A stretch of 64,000 bases of DNA from Pseudomonas pohangensis (GTDB lineage: Bacteria > Pseudomonadota > Gammaproteobacteria > Pseudomonadales > Pseudomonadaceae): NCBI RefSeq assembly GCF_900105995.1, contig NZ_LT629785.1:1798001-1862000 (forward strand), in the 5' to 3' direction. The notes under the pieces were generated by a model. The model was not told the origin of the DNA. It ran no database searches and saw nothing but the letters and a program-made list of their open reading frames with translations. Positions within the stretch are counted from its first letter, which is position 1. Each line of letters starts with the position of its first letter. The position numbers and the translations under genes were made by a program. This document shows positions 40,982 through 49,790 of this stretch, in pieces.

Positions 40982-42328
40982 ATGTCGCAATCCTGGAGTC
41001 CCGAAAGCTGGAGAACCAAGCCGGTTCAGCAGCAACCCGAATACCCTGATTCCGCCCGCCTGCAACGGGTCGAGCAGACTCTGGCCGGCTTCCCGCCGCT
41101 GGTGTTTGCCGGCGAGGCGCGCGAGTTGCGCAGGCAGTTCGCCGAAGTCAGTGAAGGCCGCGCCTTCCTGCTGCAGGGGGGTGACTGTGCCGAGAGCTTT
41201 GCCGAGTTCTCCACCTTCAAGATTCGCGACACCTTCAAGGTGCTGCTGCAGATGGCCATCGTCATGACCTTCGCGGCCGGTTGCCCGGTGGTGAAAGTCG
41301 GGCGCATGGCCGGCCAGTTCGCCAAACCGCGCTCGGCCGGCGACGAGACCATCGGCGATGTGACCCTGCCCTCCTACCGTGGCGACATCGTCAACGGCAT
41401 CGGCTTCGACGGCCAAAGCCGCGTGCCCGATCCCGAGCGTCTGTTGCAGGCCTACCACCAGTCCACCGCCAGCCTTAATCTGCTGCGCGCGTTTGCCAGC
41501 GGCGGCTTTGCCGACCTGCATCAGGTACACCAGTGGAACCTCGACTTCATCGCCAGCTCGGCCATCGCCGAGCGCTACAGCCAGCTGGCTGATCGCATCG
41601 ACGAAACCCTGGCGTTCATGCGCGCCTGTGGACTGGACAGCGCACCGCAATTGCGCGAGGCGAGCTTCTTCACCGCCCACGAAGCGCTGCTGCTGAACTA
41701 CGAACAGGCCTTCGTCAGGCAGGACAGTCTGACCGGCGGTTTCTATGACTGCTCGGCGCACATGCTGTGGATCGGCGACCGCACCCGTCAGCCGGACGGC
41801 GCCCATGTGGAATTCCTGCGCGGCGTGGGTAACCCGATCGGCGTCAAGGTCGGCCCGACCACCAGTAGCGAAGACCTGATTCGCCTGCTCGACATCCTCA
41901 ACCCGGACAACGACCCGGGCCGCCTCAACCTGATCGTGCGCATGGGCGCCGGCAAGGTCGGTGATCATCTGCCACGCCTGGTGCAGACCGTCGAGCGCGA
42001 AGGACGCAAGGTGCTGTGGAGCTCCGATCCGATGCACGGCAACACCATCAAGGCCTCCAGCGGCTACAAGACCCGCGACTTCGCGCAGATCCTCGCCGAG
42101 GTACGCGAGTTCTTCCAGGTGCATAAAGCCGAAGGCACCTACGCCGGCGGCATCCACATCGAGATGACCGGGCAGAACGTCACCGAATGCATCGGCGGCG
42201 CCCGCCCGATCAGCGAAGCCGGCCTGGCCGACCGCTACCACACCCACTGCGACCCGCGGCTGAACGCCGACCAGTCACTGGAACTGGCCTTCCTGATTGC
42301 CGAGACGTTGAAAGAAGCCAAGCGTTAA
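40982..42328 (+). CDS. class II 3-deoxy-7-phosphoheptulonate (DAHP) synthase
   Basis: This 448-aa enzyme joins phosphoenolpyruvate and erythrose-4-phosphate, the first step of aromatic amino-acid synthesis. It is the plant-like class II form: 'LLQGGDCAESFAEF' with metal-ligand Cys69, 'VVKVGRMAGQFAKPRSA', 'LPSYRGDIVNG', 'EALLLNYEQ', 'WIGDRTRQPDGAHVEFLRG', and the late 'GIHIEMTGQNVTECIGG'. Length fits the short class II AroG/PhzC-like group of pseudomonads. No phenazine genes are nearby, so a housekeeping role is more likely. ATG 40982 has a weak site (CCGAGAACC). Confidence 0.93.
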   Translation: MSQSWSPESWRTKPVQQQPEYPDSARLQRVEQTLAGFPPLVFAGEARELRRQFAEVSEGRAFLLQGGDCAESFAEFSTFKIRDTFKVLLQMAIVMTFAAGCPVVKVGRMAGQFAKPRSAGDETIGDVTLPSYRGDIVNGIGFDGQSRVPDPERLLQAYHQSTASLNLLRAFASGGFADLHQVHQWNLDFIASSAIAERYSQLADRIDETLAFMRACGLDSAPQLREASFFTAHEALLLNYEQAFVRQDSLTGGFYDCSAHMLWIGDRTRQPDGAHVEFLRGVGNPIGVKVGPTTSSEDLIRLLDILNPDNDPGRLNLIVRMGAGKVGDHLPRLVQTVEREGRKVLWSSDPMHGNTIKASSGYKTRDFAQILAEVREFFQVHKAEGTYAGGIHIEMTGQNVTECIGGARPISEAGLADRYHTHCDPRLNADQSLELAFLIAETLKEAKR

Positions 42329-42339
42329 CCATACCTGAT

Positions 42340-42438
42340 GGTTCCCACGCTCCAGCGTGGGAACCGATCCCGGGAAGCTCTGCGTCCCACAAGCGCATAA
42401 CTCCCGAGACGGCATCCCCACGCAGTGCGTGGGAACCA
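42340..42438. repeat. two CCCACGC-type hairpin repeats
   Basis: A perfect palindromic unit GGTTCCCACGCTCCAGCG continuing to TGGGAACC (42340-42364), and a degenerate unit CCCACGCAGTGCGTGGGAACC (42418-42438), lie in the 145-base gap after the DAHP synthase gene. They belong to the same family as the hairpins at 37436 and 37621. The first may stop or protect the upstream transcript. Confidence 0.75.
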
Positions 42439-42473
42439 TCAAACCAAATTCATTACCCACACAGGCTTGCCTT

Positions 42474-42845
42474 ATGCTTATCAAACTGCTCAGAAACATC
42501 CTCGGTCAGCTGATCATCTTTATCGACTTCATCACCCGCCCGCGCAAACTCAAGCGCTCCGCCGAGGCCCAGGCCGCAGTCACCCAACAGGCCGGCAATC
42601 TGGCGCTGTACCAGTTCCACGCCTGCCCGTTCTGTGTGAAAACCCGGCGCACCCTGCATCGCCTGAATGTGCCGGTGGCGCTGCGTGATGCCAAGAATGA
42701 CGCCCAGGCCCGCAAAGACCTGGAACAGCAAGGCGGCAAGATCAAGGTACCGTGCCTGCGTATCGAAGAGAACGGCCAGAGCACCTGGCTGTACGAATCC
42801 AAGGCGATCATCGCCTACCTCGACCAGCGCTTCGCCGCAGCCTGA
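42474..42845 (+). CDS. membrane-anchored glutaredoxin/GST N-terminal-domain protein
   Basis: This 123-aa protein has a hydrophobic N-terminal segment (residues 4-20, 'KLLRNILGQLIIFIDFI') then a thioredoxin-fold domain with the dithiol motif C51-P-F-C54 and the cis-Pro in 'KVPCLRI' and 'LYESKAIIAYLDQRF'. This matches pseudomonad proteins called glutaredoxin or GST N-domain. It would reduce disulfides with glutathione close to the inner membrane. ATG 42474 is preceded by a weak site (ACAGGCTTG). No operon partner. Confidence 0.82.
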   Translation: MLIKLLRNILGQLIIFIDFITRPRKLKRSAEAQAAVTQQAGNLALYQFHACPFCVKTRRTLHRLNVPVALRDAKNDAQARKDLEQQGGKIKVPCLRIEENGQSTWLYESKAIIAYLDQRFAAA

Positions 42846-42860
42846 GCGGCGCCGAACCAA

Positions 42861-43196
42861 GCAAAACTGTAGGAGCGCCGACTCGCCGCGAAATGCCGTT
42901 CAAGCAGCGCAAAAGCTCGCGCCGGGGGCGGCCCTCCCACAGGGCCACACTGGTAGCCTGCACTCTTTGCTAGTACCAACGCCCCAGCCCGCAAGCTTCC
43001 GGAAACCATTCAAGTCCTTGCCCAACGAGCAAAACTGTAGGAGCGGCGACTCGCCGCGAAATGCCGTTCAAGCAGCGCAAAAGCTCGCGCCGGAGGCGGC
43101 GCTCCCACAGGGCCACACTGTTAACCTGCACTCTTTGCTAGCGCCAACGCCCCAGCCCGCGAGCTTCCGGAAACCATTCAAGTCCTTGCCCAACGA
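42861..43196. repeat. two tandem copies of a 168-bp REP-derived repeat
   Basis: Copies start GCAAAACTGTAGGAGC at 42861 and 43029. Each has GGAGCG.CGACTCGCCGCG, 'AAATGCCGTTCAAGCAGCGC', a GCTCGCGCCGG.GGCGG arm, CTCCCACAGGGCCACACTG and a long unique tail that ends CCTTGCCCAACGAGCAA. The tail is duplicated too, so the whole 168-bp segment was copied, not only the REP part. A long ORF through it is not a gene. Confidence 0.9.
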
Positions 43197-43248
43197 GCAA
43201 GTCTTCCCGCAGTATCCAAGGCTCCCCACATCAACAAGAGGAATGACC

Positions 43249-43632
43249 ATGGGAATGTTCAGTAACATTCTGGCCAAACTGGGCTTTGGCAGCGACAAGG
43301 TCGAGGCTGCCGAGCAAGCGGCAGCACCCGCAGCAGCGCCTGCCGCAGTCGCACCCGAAGTAACCGCCATCAGCCAAGTGGATGTGGTTGCCCAACTCGA
43401 AGCGCTGGCCAAGGCCAATGCGGAAAAACTCAACTGGAAAGTCTCCATCGTCGACCTGATGAAGCTGCTCGGGCTGGACAGCAGCCTCGGCGCGCGCAAG
43501 GAACTGGCGACCGAACTGGGCTGCCCGGCCGAGAAGATGGCCGACTCGGCGCAGATGAACATGTGGCTGCACAAAACCGTACTGCAGAAGCTGGCCGCCA
43601 ACGGCGGCAATATTCCGGCTGACCTGCTGTAA
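43249..43632 (+). CDS. DUF3597 family protein
   Basis: This 127-aa protein has an amphipathic start ('MGMFSNILAKLGFG'), an Ala/Pro-rich linker (residues about 20-38) and the conserved DUF3597 domain ('VDVVAQLEALAKANAEKLNWKVSIVDLMKLLGLDSSLGARKELATELG'). The fold is a small helical domain of unknown role, seen in many proteobacteria. ATG 43249 has AGAGGAA upstream; a nearer ATG at 43243 would be too close to the site. A strong terminator follows, so it is monocistronic. Confidence 0.88.
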   Translation: MGMFSNILAKLGFGSDKVEAAEQAAAPAAAPAAVAPEVTAISQVDVVAQLEALAKANAEKLNWKVSIVDLMKLLGLDSSLGARKELATELGCPAEKMADSAQMNMWLHKTVLQKLAANGGNIPADLL

Positions 43633-43638
43633 TAGCGC

Positions 43639-43667
43639 AGGGGCGTAGATTCGCTACGCCCCTTTTC
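43639..43667 (+). terminator. rho-independent terminator after the DUF3597 gene
   Basis: The stem AGGGGCGTAG / CTACGCCCCT is perfect over 10 bp, with loop ATTCG, and runs into TTTT. It lies six bases after the stop codon. Confidence 0.88.
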
Positions 43668-43691
43668 AGCTTCAGGCCTGGCACTGGCCCC

Positions 43692-44093
43692 ATGACTATT
43701 ACCCACCCCGTTCGCAACCCCTGCCCGCCCGGCACCTGCATCTGCGGGCGCGATGAGCTGCTCGACTCGCCCAACGCCGACCTGCGCAGCCTGCGCCTGA
43801 CCCTGATGGAAGAGAAACGCCTGCTGGAGCGTCTGGAAAATATCCAGAACCTTGCAGACCTGGAACATCTGCAGCAGCGACTCTACGAGCAGCTCGGCAT
43901 CCGCCTCGAAGTCGCGCCGAAGACCAGCGAAGTACGCAGCCTGCGCGGCATCGGCATTCAGGTCGAGGAACGCCCCGGACTCTGTCGCAAGATTCGCCAG
44001 TCGATACCCGCAGCCGTGCGCAAAAGTCTGGAGCAGCGCCCGGAGATCGTGCACCGGCTGCTGGATGCCAACGACCTGTTTCGCGATATCTGA
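43692..44093 (+). CDS. conserved hypothetical Cys-rich-start protein
   Basis: This 133-aa soluble protein opens with 'NPCPPGTCICGRDELL' (Cys at residues about 11, 16 and 18), a possible small metal site. A charged coiled-coil-like helix follows ('LTLMEEKRLLERLENIQNLADLEHLQQRLYEQL') and then 'PGLCRKIRQSIPAAVRKSLEQRPEIV'. I recall similar unnamed proteins in Pseudomonas but no function. It starts 25 bases after the DUF3597 terminator and has no clear ribosome site. Confidence 0.72.
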   Translation: MTITHPVRNPCPPGTCICGRDELLDSPNADLRSLRLTLMEEKRLLERLENIQNLADLEHLQQRLYEQLGIRLEVAPKTSEVRSLRGIGIQVEERPGLCRKIRQSIPAAVRKSLEQRPEIVHRLLDANDLFRDI

Positions 44094-44275
44094 AAAGAAC
44101 ACGCAATCAGCCGCAACCGGCTAATCCCCTGCGGGAAACGCCCCGTGCACTCTACGAAGCAATCCCGCCAGGGCAGCAAGCAACCCATCGCCTCCGGTCA
44201 GTTGCAGAGCTGGCAGACAAGTAAGCGTCATCCACCAGCTCCACTGGCGCGAGCGCAAGCCGCGCCGGTGATGCT

Positions 44276-45748
44276 TCAGGGCAACAGTTCAACGTCCGGC
44301 ATCACAAAACTCTTGTCCCAGAGCGTGGGTTTCGCTGCGTAGTAACGCATGGTCGGATAGGGCCGCTTGCCCTGCGTTGGCAACCAGTTGCTTTCCAACC
44401 CTGCAGGCGCTTTCGGGCCGAAGTAGAGATCGACACTGCCATCCTTGTTCATCTTCAGTTTCGCAGTTTCGAATGACGAAATGCTCGGCCGCATTTCCGG
44501 CGAATAGATAAAGGCCCAGGTCGCCTGGTCGTAAATCGTAAGAGACCAGAATTGCGCTACCGGCATGTCCGCCGGCACATGCATGCGATAGTTTTTGCCT
44601 GCTTCCAGCGGTGCACCGTCTTTATCGGCAAACGGCGCCAGGTAGATGTTCGCCGCATGCTGCTGGTCATAAATCTTGGGGTAATAGGTGCCCAGGAAAA
44701 ACTGCACGCCGCGCTCATCAAGCAAAAGAGTGGTGTCGGTGACGAAACTGAAACCATGATCCGGACCCGGGATGATCAAGCTCGACCAGTGCCGGTTCGG
44801 CCAGAACGGTTTACTTTGCGCGCGGGCATAGGTCTGTTGCTGCATATAGAAATAGGCATCGACTACCGCCTTGTCCATTGCCGCTTTGACAGCAGGCGTT
44901 GGCGCGTAGGGCTTACCGGGCTCGATGCCGATCGAAGCGAGCATGCCCATCATGACCTTGTCGCGTGCCTGTACGGGTTCAACGCTGACGATGTCGTAGA
45001 TATCCTGGAAGTAGCGCGCATCGTAGAACGGCAAGCTCGGATAGCGCATATCGCTAGGATCGACAAATTTTTGCGGCGGAGGATTGGCCGCCTCGCTGAG
45101 GTAATACATCCTGAGCTTTTGCGCATAGTCGAAGGCATCGGCGTTGCTTGCACCTGCCAGTTTGACCGAGCGGAATGCAAAGGCAATGCGGTAGCCCGGT
45201 GAGTGGACAACCAGATAACCGTCAGGAATTGCTTCCTTATAGCCGGGCGGAACCAGCAGGTACTTACCGCCTGCGCCCTTGTCGGCCCCCAATGGGCCTA
45301 CATCGGCAACCGAGGCCTGCCAGGCATCGACGATCTGGCCGTATAGCACACCCTTATCGGTCTTGGCGGGCACCTCCAGCACCACGGGCCCTTTGCGCAG
45401 ATCTGTATAGGCTCCGACGTAAGGAGTGTTGGCATTCGCGGTAAGAAATTCACAGTTCGGTTTGCACGTATTCGAATAGGCGAGGATGCCATTGTCGGAG
45501 ATGCCGAGGTGTTCGAACGCGCCCATGCGCAAACGGTAGATGGCGACCGCAGGCGTCGCCCAGATCACCGCCTCGAACGCGCGCTGGTAAGCGACTTGAG
45601 CATCGAGATTACTGACCGAAGGCCTGGAGCCAGGAGCGGGCTGGCCACCCAGTGGCTCGGTGACCTGCGCGTATGACTGCGTGCCGCCGAGAAGTGCCGC
45701 ACATGCAAGTGAGGCAACCAACAACCGGTGAAAACGTACAGGTCTCAT
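44276..45748 (-). CDS. exported DUF1254 domain protein (second copy)
   Basis: This 490-aa protein has a signal peptide ('MRPVRFHRLLVASLACAALLGGTQSYAQ', cut after about residue 27). DUF1254 follows ('ANTPYVGAYTDLRKGPVVLEVPAKTDKGVLYGQIVDAWQ') and a C-terminal DUF1214-like part ('DMPVAQFWSLTIYDQATWAF', 'ESNWLPTQGKRPYPTMRYYA'). It is related to, but clearly diverged from, the protein at 10312. Function unknown. ATG 45748 follows GGAGTACCCC; the longer open frame upstream has no site. Confidence 0.85.
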   Translation of the reverse strand: MRPVRFHRLLVASLACAALLGGTQSYAQVTEPLGGQPAPGSRPSVSNLDAQVAYQRAFEAVIWATPAVAIYRLRMGAFEHLGISDNGILAYSNTCKPNCEFLTANANTPYVGAYTDLRKGPVVLEVPAKTDKGVLYGQIVDAWQASVADVGPLGADKGAGGKYLLVPPGYKEAIPDGYLVVHSPGYRIAFAFRSVKLAGASNADAFDYAQKLRMYYLSEAANPPPQKFVDPSDMRYPSLPFYDARYFQDIYDIVSVEPVQARDKVMMGMLASIGIEPGKPYAPTPAVKAAMDKAVVDAYFYMQQQTYARAQSKPFWPNRHWSSLIIPGPDHGFSFVTDTTLLLDERGVQFFLGTYYPKIYDQQHAANIYLAPFADKDGAPLEAGKNYRMHVPADMPVAQFWSLTIYDQATWAFIYSPEMRPSISSFETAKLKMNKDGSVDLYFGPKAPAGLESNWLPTQGKRPYPTMRYYAAKPTLWDKSFVMPDVELLP

Positions 45749-46125
45749 ATTTGGGGTACTCCGTGGGAGTTGGCGTAAACCAACAGTGCAATGACGCTGA
45801 TGAAATGCCGTTTGCGTGAGACTAGCTCCTGTAATCGAAAGCCATTCAGAAAAGCTGCTGAATTTTCTGCTTATCTGCATTTTTTTAATGGCCGCCTGGC
45901 ACGTTTGAGTCGCTAGCCAGATCTGGGGGCGACAGACGACCGATTGCTGTGGGCTACCCCCGGAACGATAGCGGTTCCCGGCCTATGAATGAATCGGCCC
46001 TACCAGCGAAGAAAAATATGAGCGTCTGCGTCTGGCACTTTGCTATCGCTGGCGGGCAGAACATTCAGGTGGCGGGATAGCGCTGAGTACGCTGGGCAAC
46101 AGCAGCCGTCAGCGGGATCCGGTAA
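45749..46125. other. gap between DUF1254 and YcaQ-like genes
   Basis: The region is 377 bases with no accepted gene, no REP core and no clear terminator. It should contain the promoter of the minus-strand DUF1254 gene. Confidence 0.4.
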
Positions 46126-47334
46126 CTACGACCCCAAGCCAGCGGCTCGCAGCCGCTGTGATTCCGGCCGCTGGCAGTTGAGCTGGACCTTTTCCAGACC
46201 GAGCCAATTGGCCAGTTGGCGTAGTTGCGCAGCCAGCTCGGTGAATGCCGCCTCGCTCATGCCGGCAGCCTCTTCATGCACTGCATGAACCGCCAGAAGC
46301 CCGTTGGCCCGTTCCGCGCGCAGATCAACCCGCCCCAGCAGTTGCCCTTCAAACAAGAACGGCAACACGTAGTAGCCGTACACCCTTTTATGCGCCGGGG
46401 TGTAGATCTCCAGCCGGTAGCGGAAGTCGAACAGCCGTTCGGTGCGCTCACGGGCCCAGATCAGCGAATCAAAGGGTGACAACAGCGCGCTGGGCTTCAG
46501 CCCGCGCGGCAGGCGTGGCTCACCGCGACACCAGCCTGGCTGGCGCCAGCCTTCTACCTGCACTGGTTGCAATTCTCCGGCCTCGGCCAGCTCGGCCAGA
46601 CGCTGGCGGGTATCTGCCAGATCCAGACGAAAGTAGTCGCGCAGGTCTTTTTCCGTTGCCACGCCCAGTGCTGTCGCAGCATGCAACAGCAACTGGCGCT
46701 GCGCCTCGGCCTCATCCAGCTCGGGCTGATCGAGGATCGCAGCTGGAAATACCCGCTCCGGCAGGTCATACAGGCGCTCGAACCCACGGCGGCCGGCCAC
46801 CGTCACTGCACCAGCAGCAAACAGCCATTCCAGCGCATGCTTTTCCGCGCTCCAGTCCCACCAGGGTCCGGCTTTTTGCGGGCGCTTGCCCAGACTGCCG
46901 GCACCCAGCGCGCCCTCCTCGCGGACGGTCTGCAATACCCGGCGGATCAGCGGTTGCTGGGCGCGGCCAAATTCGGCCAGCTGGCGGTAGATGCCCTGCC
47001 CGGCTGCAGCGCGGCGCATCCGCCAGCGCAACAACGGATAGAGCTGCATCGGTAGCAGCGACGCTTCGTGGCCCCAGTATTCGAACAGGCTGCGCTGGCG
47101 ACCGCTGCTCCAGGCCTGCTGGTCCAGCCAGTCCATCGGGTAATCACCCAGACGCGAAAACAGCGGCAGGTAGTGCGCGCGCACCAGTGCATTCACCGAA
47201 TCGATCTGCAACACACCCAGACGCGCGATCAGCTTCTTCACCGTCGCCGGCTTGGGCGCCCCGCTCCCCGTGGTAAAGCCCTGGGCTGCGAGCGCCAGAT
47301 GGCGCGCTTCAGACTGTGAAAGACTCAACGGCAT
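46126..47334 (-). CDS. YcaQ-like winged-helix DNA glycosylase
   Basis: This 402-aa protein belongs to the HTH_42/YcaQ-AlkZ family, which unhooks DNA interstrand crosslinks and alkylated bases. The catalytic Q-x-D motif is visible in 'LGVLQIDSVNALVRAHYLPLFSRLG' (residues about 40-64). 'FEYWGHEASLLP', 'ATEKDLRDYF' and 'LSPFDSLIWARERTERLFDFRYRLEIYTPAHKRVYGYYVLPFL' are further family blocks. Length matches E. coli YcaQ (about 410). I used ATG 47334 ('MPLSLSQSEARHLAL') rather than 11 codons earlier. No self-resistance cluster is adjacent. Confidence 0.9.
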   Translation of the reverse strand: MPLSLSQSEARHLALAAQGFTTGSGAPKPATVKKLIARLGVLQIDSVNALVRAHYLPLFSRLGDYPMDWLDQQAWSSGRQRSLFEYWGHEASLLPMQLYPLLRWRMRRAAAGQGIYRQLAEFGRAQQPLIRRVLQTVREEGALGAGSLGKRPQKAGPWWDWSAEKHALEWLFAAGAVTVAGRRGFERLYDLPERVFPAAILDQPELDEAEAQRQLLLHAATALGVATEKDLRDYFRLDLADTRQRLAELAEAGELQPVQVEGWRQPGWCRGEPRLPRGLKPSALLSPFDSLIWARERTERLFDFRYRLEIYTPAHKRVYGYYVLPFLFEGQLLGRVDLRAERANGLLAVHAVHEEAAGMSEAAFTELAAQLRQLANWLGLEKVQLNCQRPESQRLRAAGLGS

Positions 47335-47378
47335 AGCGTGCTCAGGATAACGCCGGCACTGAAGCACTCAGGCAACGG

Positions 47379-47715
47379 CTAGTTAGCGTCTGCCGGCAAC
47401 TCCCCTGAAGCAATCAGGCCTTCGCGCATGGCGGCGACAAAGGGCTCGACGGTGTTGCTCAAAAGCTCATCGAGCGGGGTTCCCTTGAACTCGTGAATGA
47501 AGGTCTTGTTCCAGTTGCCGAACAAGAACAGGCCTGCCGGAGTATCGGCAATCGCCACACCAATTGCCAGCAGGGTCTGGATCGCGCCCGGACCTTGCCG
47601 GGCATCAGCAGCTCGCCATTGTTCGGTTGTCAGCTGTCGGTATTCGACCTCGCATCCAGAAACAGCAGATGGTGGCCGCAAGCGGGCAGATAGCGCGGCG
47701 CGCCCGTCAGCAAGG
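47379..47715 (-). pseudogene. truncated and decayed copy of the NmrA-like gene 3' end
   Basis: The last 85 or so codons, from 'EQWRAADARQGPGAIQTLLAIGVAIADTPAG' to 'IASGELPADAN', match the C-terminus of the intact NmrA-like protein at 50061-51038. The DNA is roughly 85-90 percent alike over about 260 bases. Upstream of about 47640 the match is broken by deletions, with only GTGG.CGCAA.CGGGCAGAT still alignable near 47672. Start and Rossmann domain are missing. It marks one side of a segment carrying SulP and two small genes. Confidence 0.85.
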
Positions 47716-47717
47716 CC

Positions 47718-47948
47718 CTAGCAATGGATGCTGGCTCTCTTGATACCGAGCTCCTTCAGCTCGTCAATCAGGTCGTCCAGGTGTGCGAAGGACTCAATTT
47801 CCTCATTCTCGTCAACCAGAAAGTAGCTTCGTCCTTCCTGCTTTTTGAAGAACACAATCCACTGTTTAACGTTTGCCGGGTTTGCGATCACATGCGTATC
47901 AAAGTGCGCACCTTCGGCGTGCCTGGCTTTTACAACTTCACGTTTCAT
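47718..47948 (-). CDS. small conserved hypothetical protein
   Basis: This 76-aa acidic protein ('MKREVVKARHAEGAHFDTHV', then 'NVKQWIVFFKKQEGRSYFLVDENEEIESFAHLDDLIDELKELGIKRASIHC') looks like a compact alpha-beta fold. I recall similar unnamed proteins in Pseudomonas, but no function. I prefer ATG 47948 to the longer frame starting at 48023, although neither has a good ribosome site. It is divergent from the SulP gene. Confidence 0.68.
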   Translation of the reverse strand: MKREVVKARHAEGAHFDTHVIANPANVKQWIVFFKKQEGRSYFLVDENEEIESFAHLDDLIDELKELGIKRASIHC

Positions 47949-48056
47949 TTCACTACACCATGGTTCGGGATGGGCGGCAGAGCTGTTCTGGCAAACGAAT
48001 CCTCTGCAACCTGAAAGCTCCAATGCGGGTCAACTTTTATTATAACGCCATGTTAA

Positions 48057-48062
48057 TATAAT
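48057..48062 (+). promoter_or_regulatory. candidate -10 box of the SulP gene
   Basis: A perfect TATAAT lies 28 bases before the ATG, in an AT-rich stretch that stands out from the GC-rich surroundings. The -35 region at the expected distance (about 48034-48040, CTTTTAT) matches poorly. AGGTGAG serves as ribosome site at 48078-48084. Confidence 0.5.
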
Positions 48063-48089
48063 GCACACATAGTCACAGGTGAGTCAGCC

Positions 48090-49775
48090 ATGATTGCGAT
48101 ACGTGAAGCGTACAAGGCCGGTTTACTGGGTCGCGCCAACTGGTTGGGCAATCTGGTATCCGGCACGGTTGTCGGGGTGGTGGCGTTGCCACTGGCAATG
48201 GCATTTGCTATCGCATCTGGGGCCAAACCCGAGCAAGGCATCTACACCGCGATAATCGCGGCGCTGGTGGTTTCACTCTTTGGTGGCAGCCGGTTGCAGA
48301 TTGCCGGGCCGACCGGCGCGTTTGTCGTGATTCTTGCCGGCGTGACGGCGAACTACGGCATCGATGGCCTGCAAATCGCCACCATGATGGCCGGCGGCAT
48401 CCTGCTTCTACTCGGCGTATCGCGACTGGGAGCGATCATCAAGTTCATCCCCGACCCGGTGATCGTTGGATTCACCGCCGGTATCGGGGTGCTGATCTGG
48501 GTTGGTCAATGGCATGACTTCTTCGGCTTGCCCGCGATCCATGGACTGCATTTCCATGAAAAATTCTGGCACTTGCTGCAGGCACTTCCGCAGCTGCACG
48601 TAGCCACCACACTCATGGCGGTACTGAGCCTGGTGCTGGTTATTGGCACCCCCAGGATTACCTGGTTAAAGCGCATACCCGGACCGCTGGTAGCCATGGT
48701 TATCGTCACCCTGCTCCAGTCGGTCTTTCAATTCAGCGGCGTGGCCACCATCGGCAGTGCATTCGGTGGCATACCCCGTGGGCTGCCAACACCGGGATTA
48801 CCCGAAGTAACCCTGGCCCGGGTTATCGAATTGATTGGTCCGGCGTTTGCCATCGCGATGCTGGGTGCCATCGAGTCGCTGCTTTCTGCGGTGGTGGTGG
48901 ACGGCATGGCCGACACCAAACACGATTCCAATCAGGAGTTGATCGGCCAGGGCATAGCGAATCTGCTCACACCATTATTTGGTGGCTTTGCCGCCACCGG
49001 CGCCATCGCACGGACGGCCACCAATTACCGCAACGGCGGCACCAGCCCGCTGGCTGGTGTCATGCATTCGCTGACGCTGCTGCTGATCATCCTGTTTCTG
49101 GCCCCTCTGGCCTCGAACATTCCCCTGTGCGCGCTGTCGGCCATTCTGTTTGTCGTTGCCTACAACATGAGCGAACTCAAGCACTTCAGGCAGATGATAC
49201 GGCGCGCTCCGCGTGCCGATGTGGCCATCCTGCTGATTACCTTCGGCTTGACCGTTTTCAGCGATCTGGCCATCGCGGTGAATATCGGCGTGATTCTGGC
49301 CATGCTGCAGTTCATGCGGCGCATGGCCGCCTCGGTCGAGGTGCAGCAGGTTGCCGAGTCGGAACTGGAGGGCGAACTGCGCAATACAGGCCACACGCAC
49401 CTGCCTGCCGGAGTTCTGGTATTCACCATTGAAGGCCCTTTGTTCTTCGGCGCGGCAGAAACCTTCGAGCGTGTTCTGGCACAAACCCACAGCGATCCGC
49501 AGATGTTGCTGATTCGCCTGAAGCGCGTGCCCTTTATGGACATTACCGGGCTGCAAACCCTGCAAGAGGTGATCAGGCAGTTACATAAACGCCAGGTTGT
49601 AGTGAAGCTCTGCGAAGCAAATAAAAAGGTGCTGGGCAAGCTCTATAAAGTGGGGATTCTGCAAGAGATCGGTGCAGAAAATTATCATGCCGACTTCCAT
49701 GCAGCACTGGCTTCCCTGGGTGTGCAGGATGCAACGCCAGCGAACAGCCAGCGCGCCGGAAGCAGCACTGACTGA
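48090..49775 (+). CDS. SulP-family inorganic anion transporter with STAS domain
   Basis: This 561-aa inner-membrane protein has a hydrophobic core of about a dozen helices beginning 'LVSGTVVGVVALPLAMAFAIASGAKPEQGIYTAIIAALVVSLFGGSRLQIAGPTGAFVVIL', the SulP signature. A C-terminal cytosolic STAS domain follows ('GVLVFTIEGPLFFGAAETFERVL', 'RLKRVPFMDITGLQTLQEVIRQLHKRQV', with Asp-Ile-Thr-Gly at the phosphorylation-site position). SulP proteins carry sulfate, bicarbonate, chloride or dicarboxylates; nothing nearby (no carbonic anhydrase) fixes the substrate. It lies between the decayed and intact NmrA-like copies. Confidence 0.92.
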   Translation: MIAIREAYKAGLLGRANWLGNLVSGTVVGVVALPLAMAFAIASGAKPEQGIYTAIIAALVVSLFGGSRLQIAGPTGAFVVILAGVTANYGIDGLQIATMMAGGILLLLGVSRLGAIIKFIPDPVIVGFTAGIGVLIWVGQWHDFFGLPAIHGLHFHEKFWHLLQALPQLHVATTLMAVLSLVLVIGTPRITWLKRIPGPLVAMVIVTLLQSVFQFSGVATIGSAFGGIPRGLPTPGLPEVTLARVIELIGPAFAIAMLGAIESLLSAVVVDGMADTKHDSNQELIGQGIANLLTPLFGGFAATGAIARTATNYRNGGTSPLAGVMHSLTLLLIILFLAPLASNIPLCALSAILFVVAYNMSELKHFRQMIRRAPRADVAILLITFGLTVFSDLAIAVNIGVILAMLQFMRRMAASVEVQQVAESELEGELRNTGHTHLPAGVLVFTIEGPLFFGAAETFERVLAQTHSDPQMLLIRLKRVPFMDITGLQTLQEVIRQLHKRQVVVKLCEANKKVLGKLYKVGILQEIGAENYHADFHAALASLGVQDATPANSQRAGSSTD

Positions 49776-49790
49776 AGACCGGCACTGACC

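Noticed and set aside
40982..42328. Phenazine-specific DAHP synthase (PhzC)
   Set aside because: It belongs to the same class II family, but no phz genes are nearby, so a general shikimate role is more likely.
42667..43248. Upstream extension of the DUF3597 gene through the 168-bp repeats
   Set aside because: The family domain and ribosome site support ATG 43249; the extension overlaps the glutaredoxin-like gene in another frame and then the repeats.
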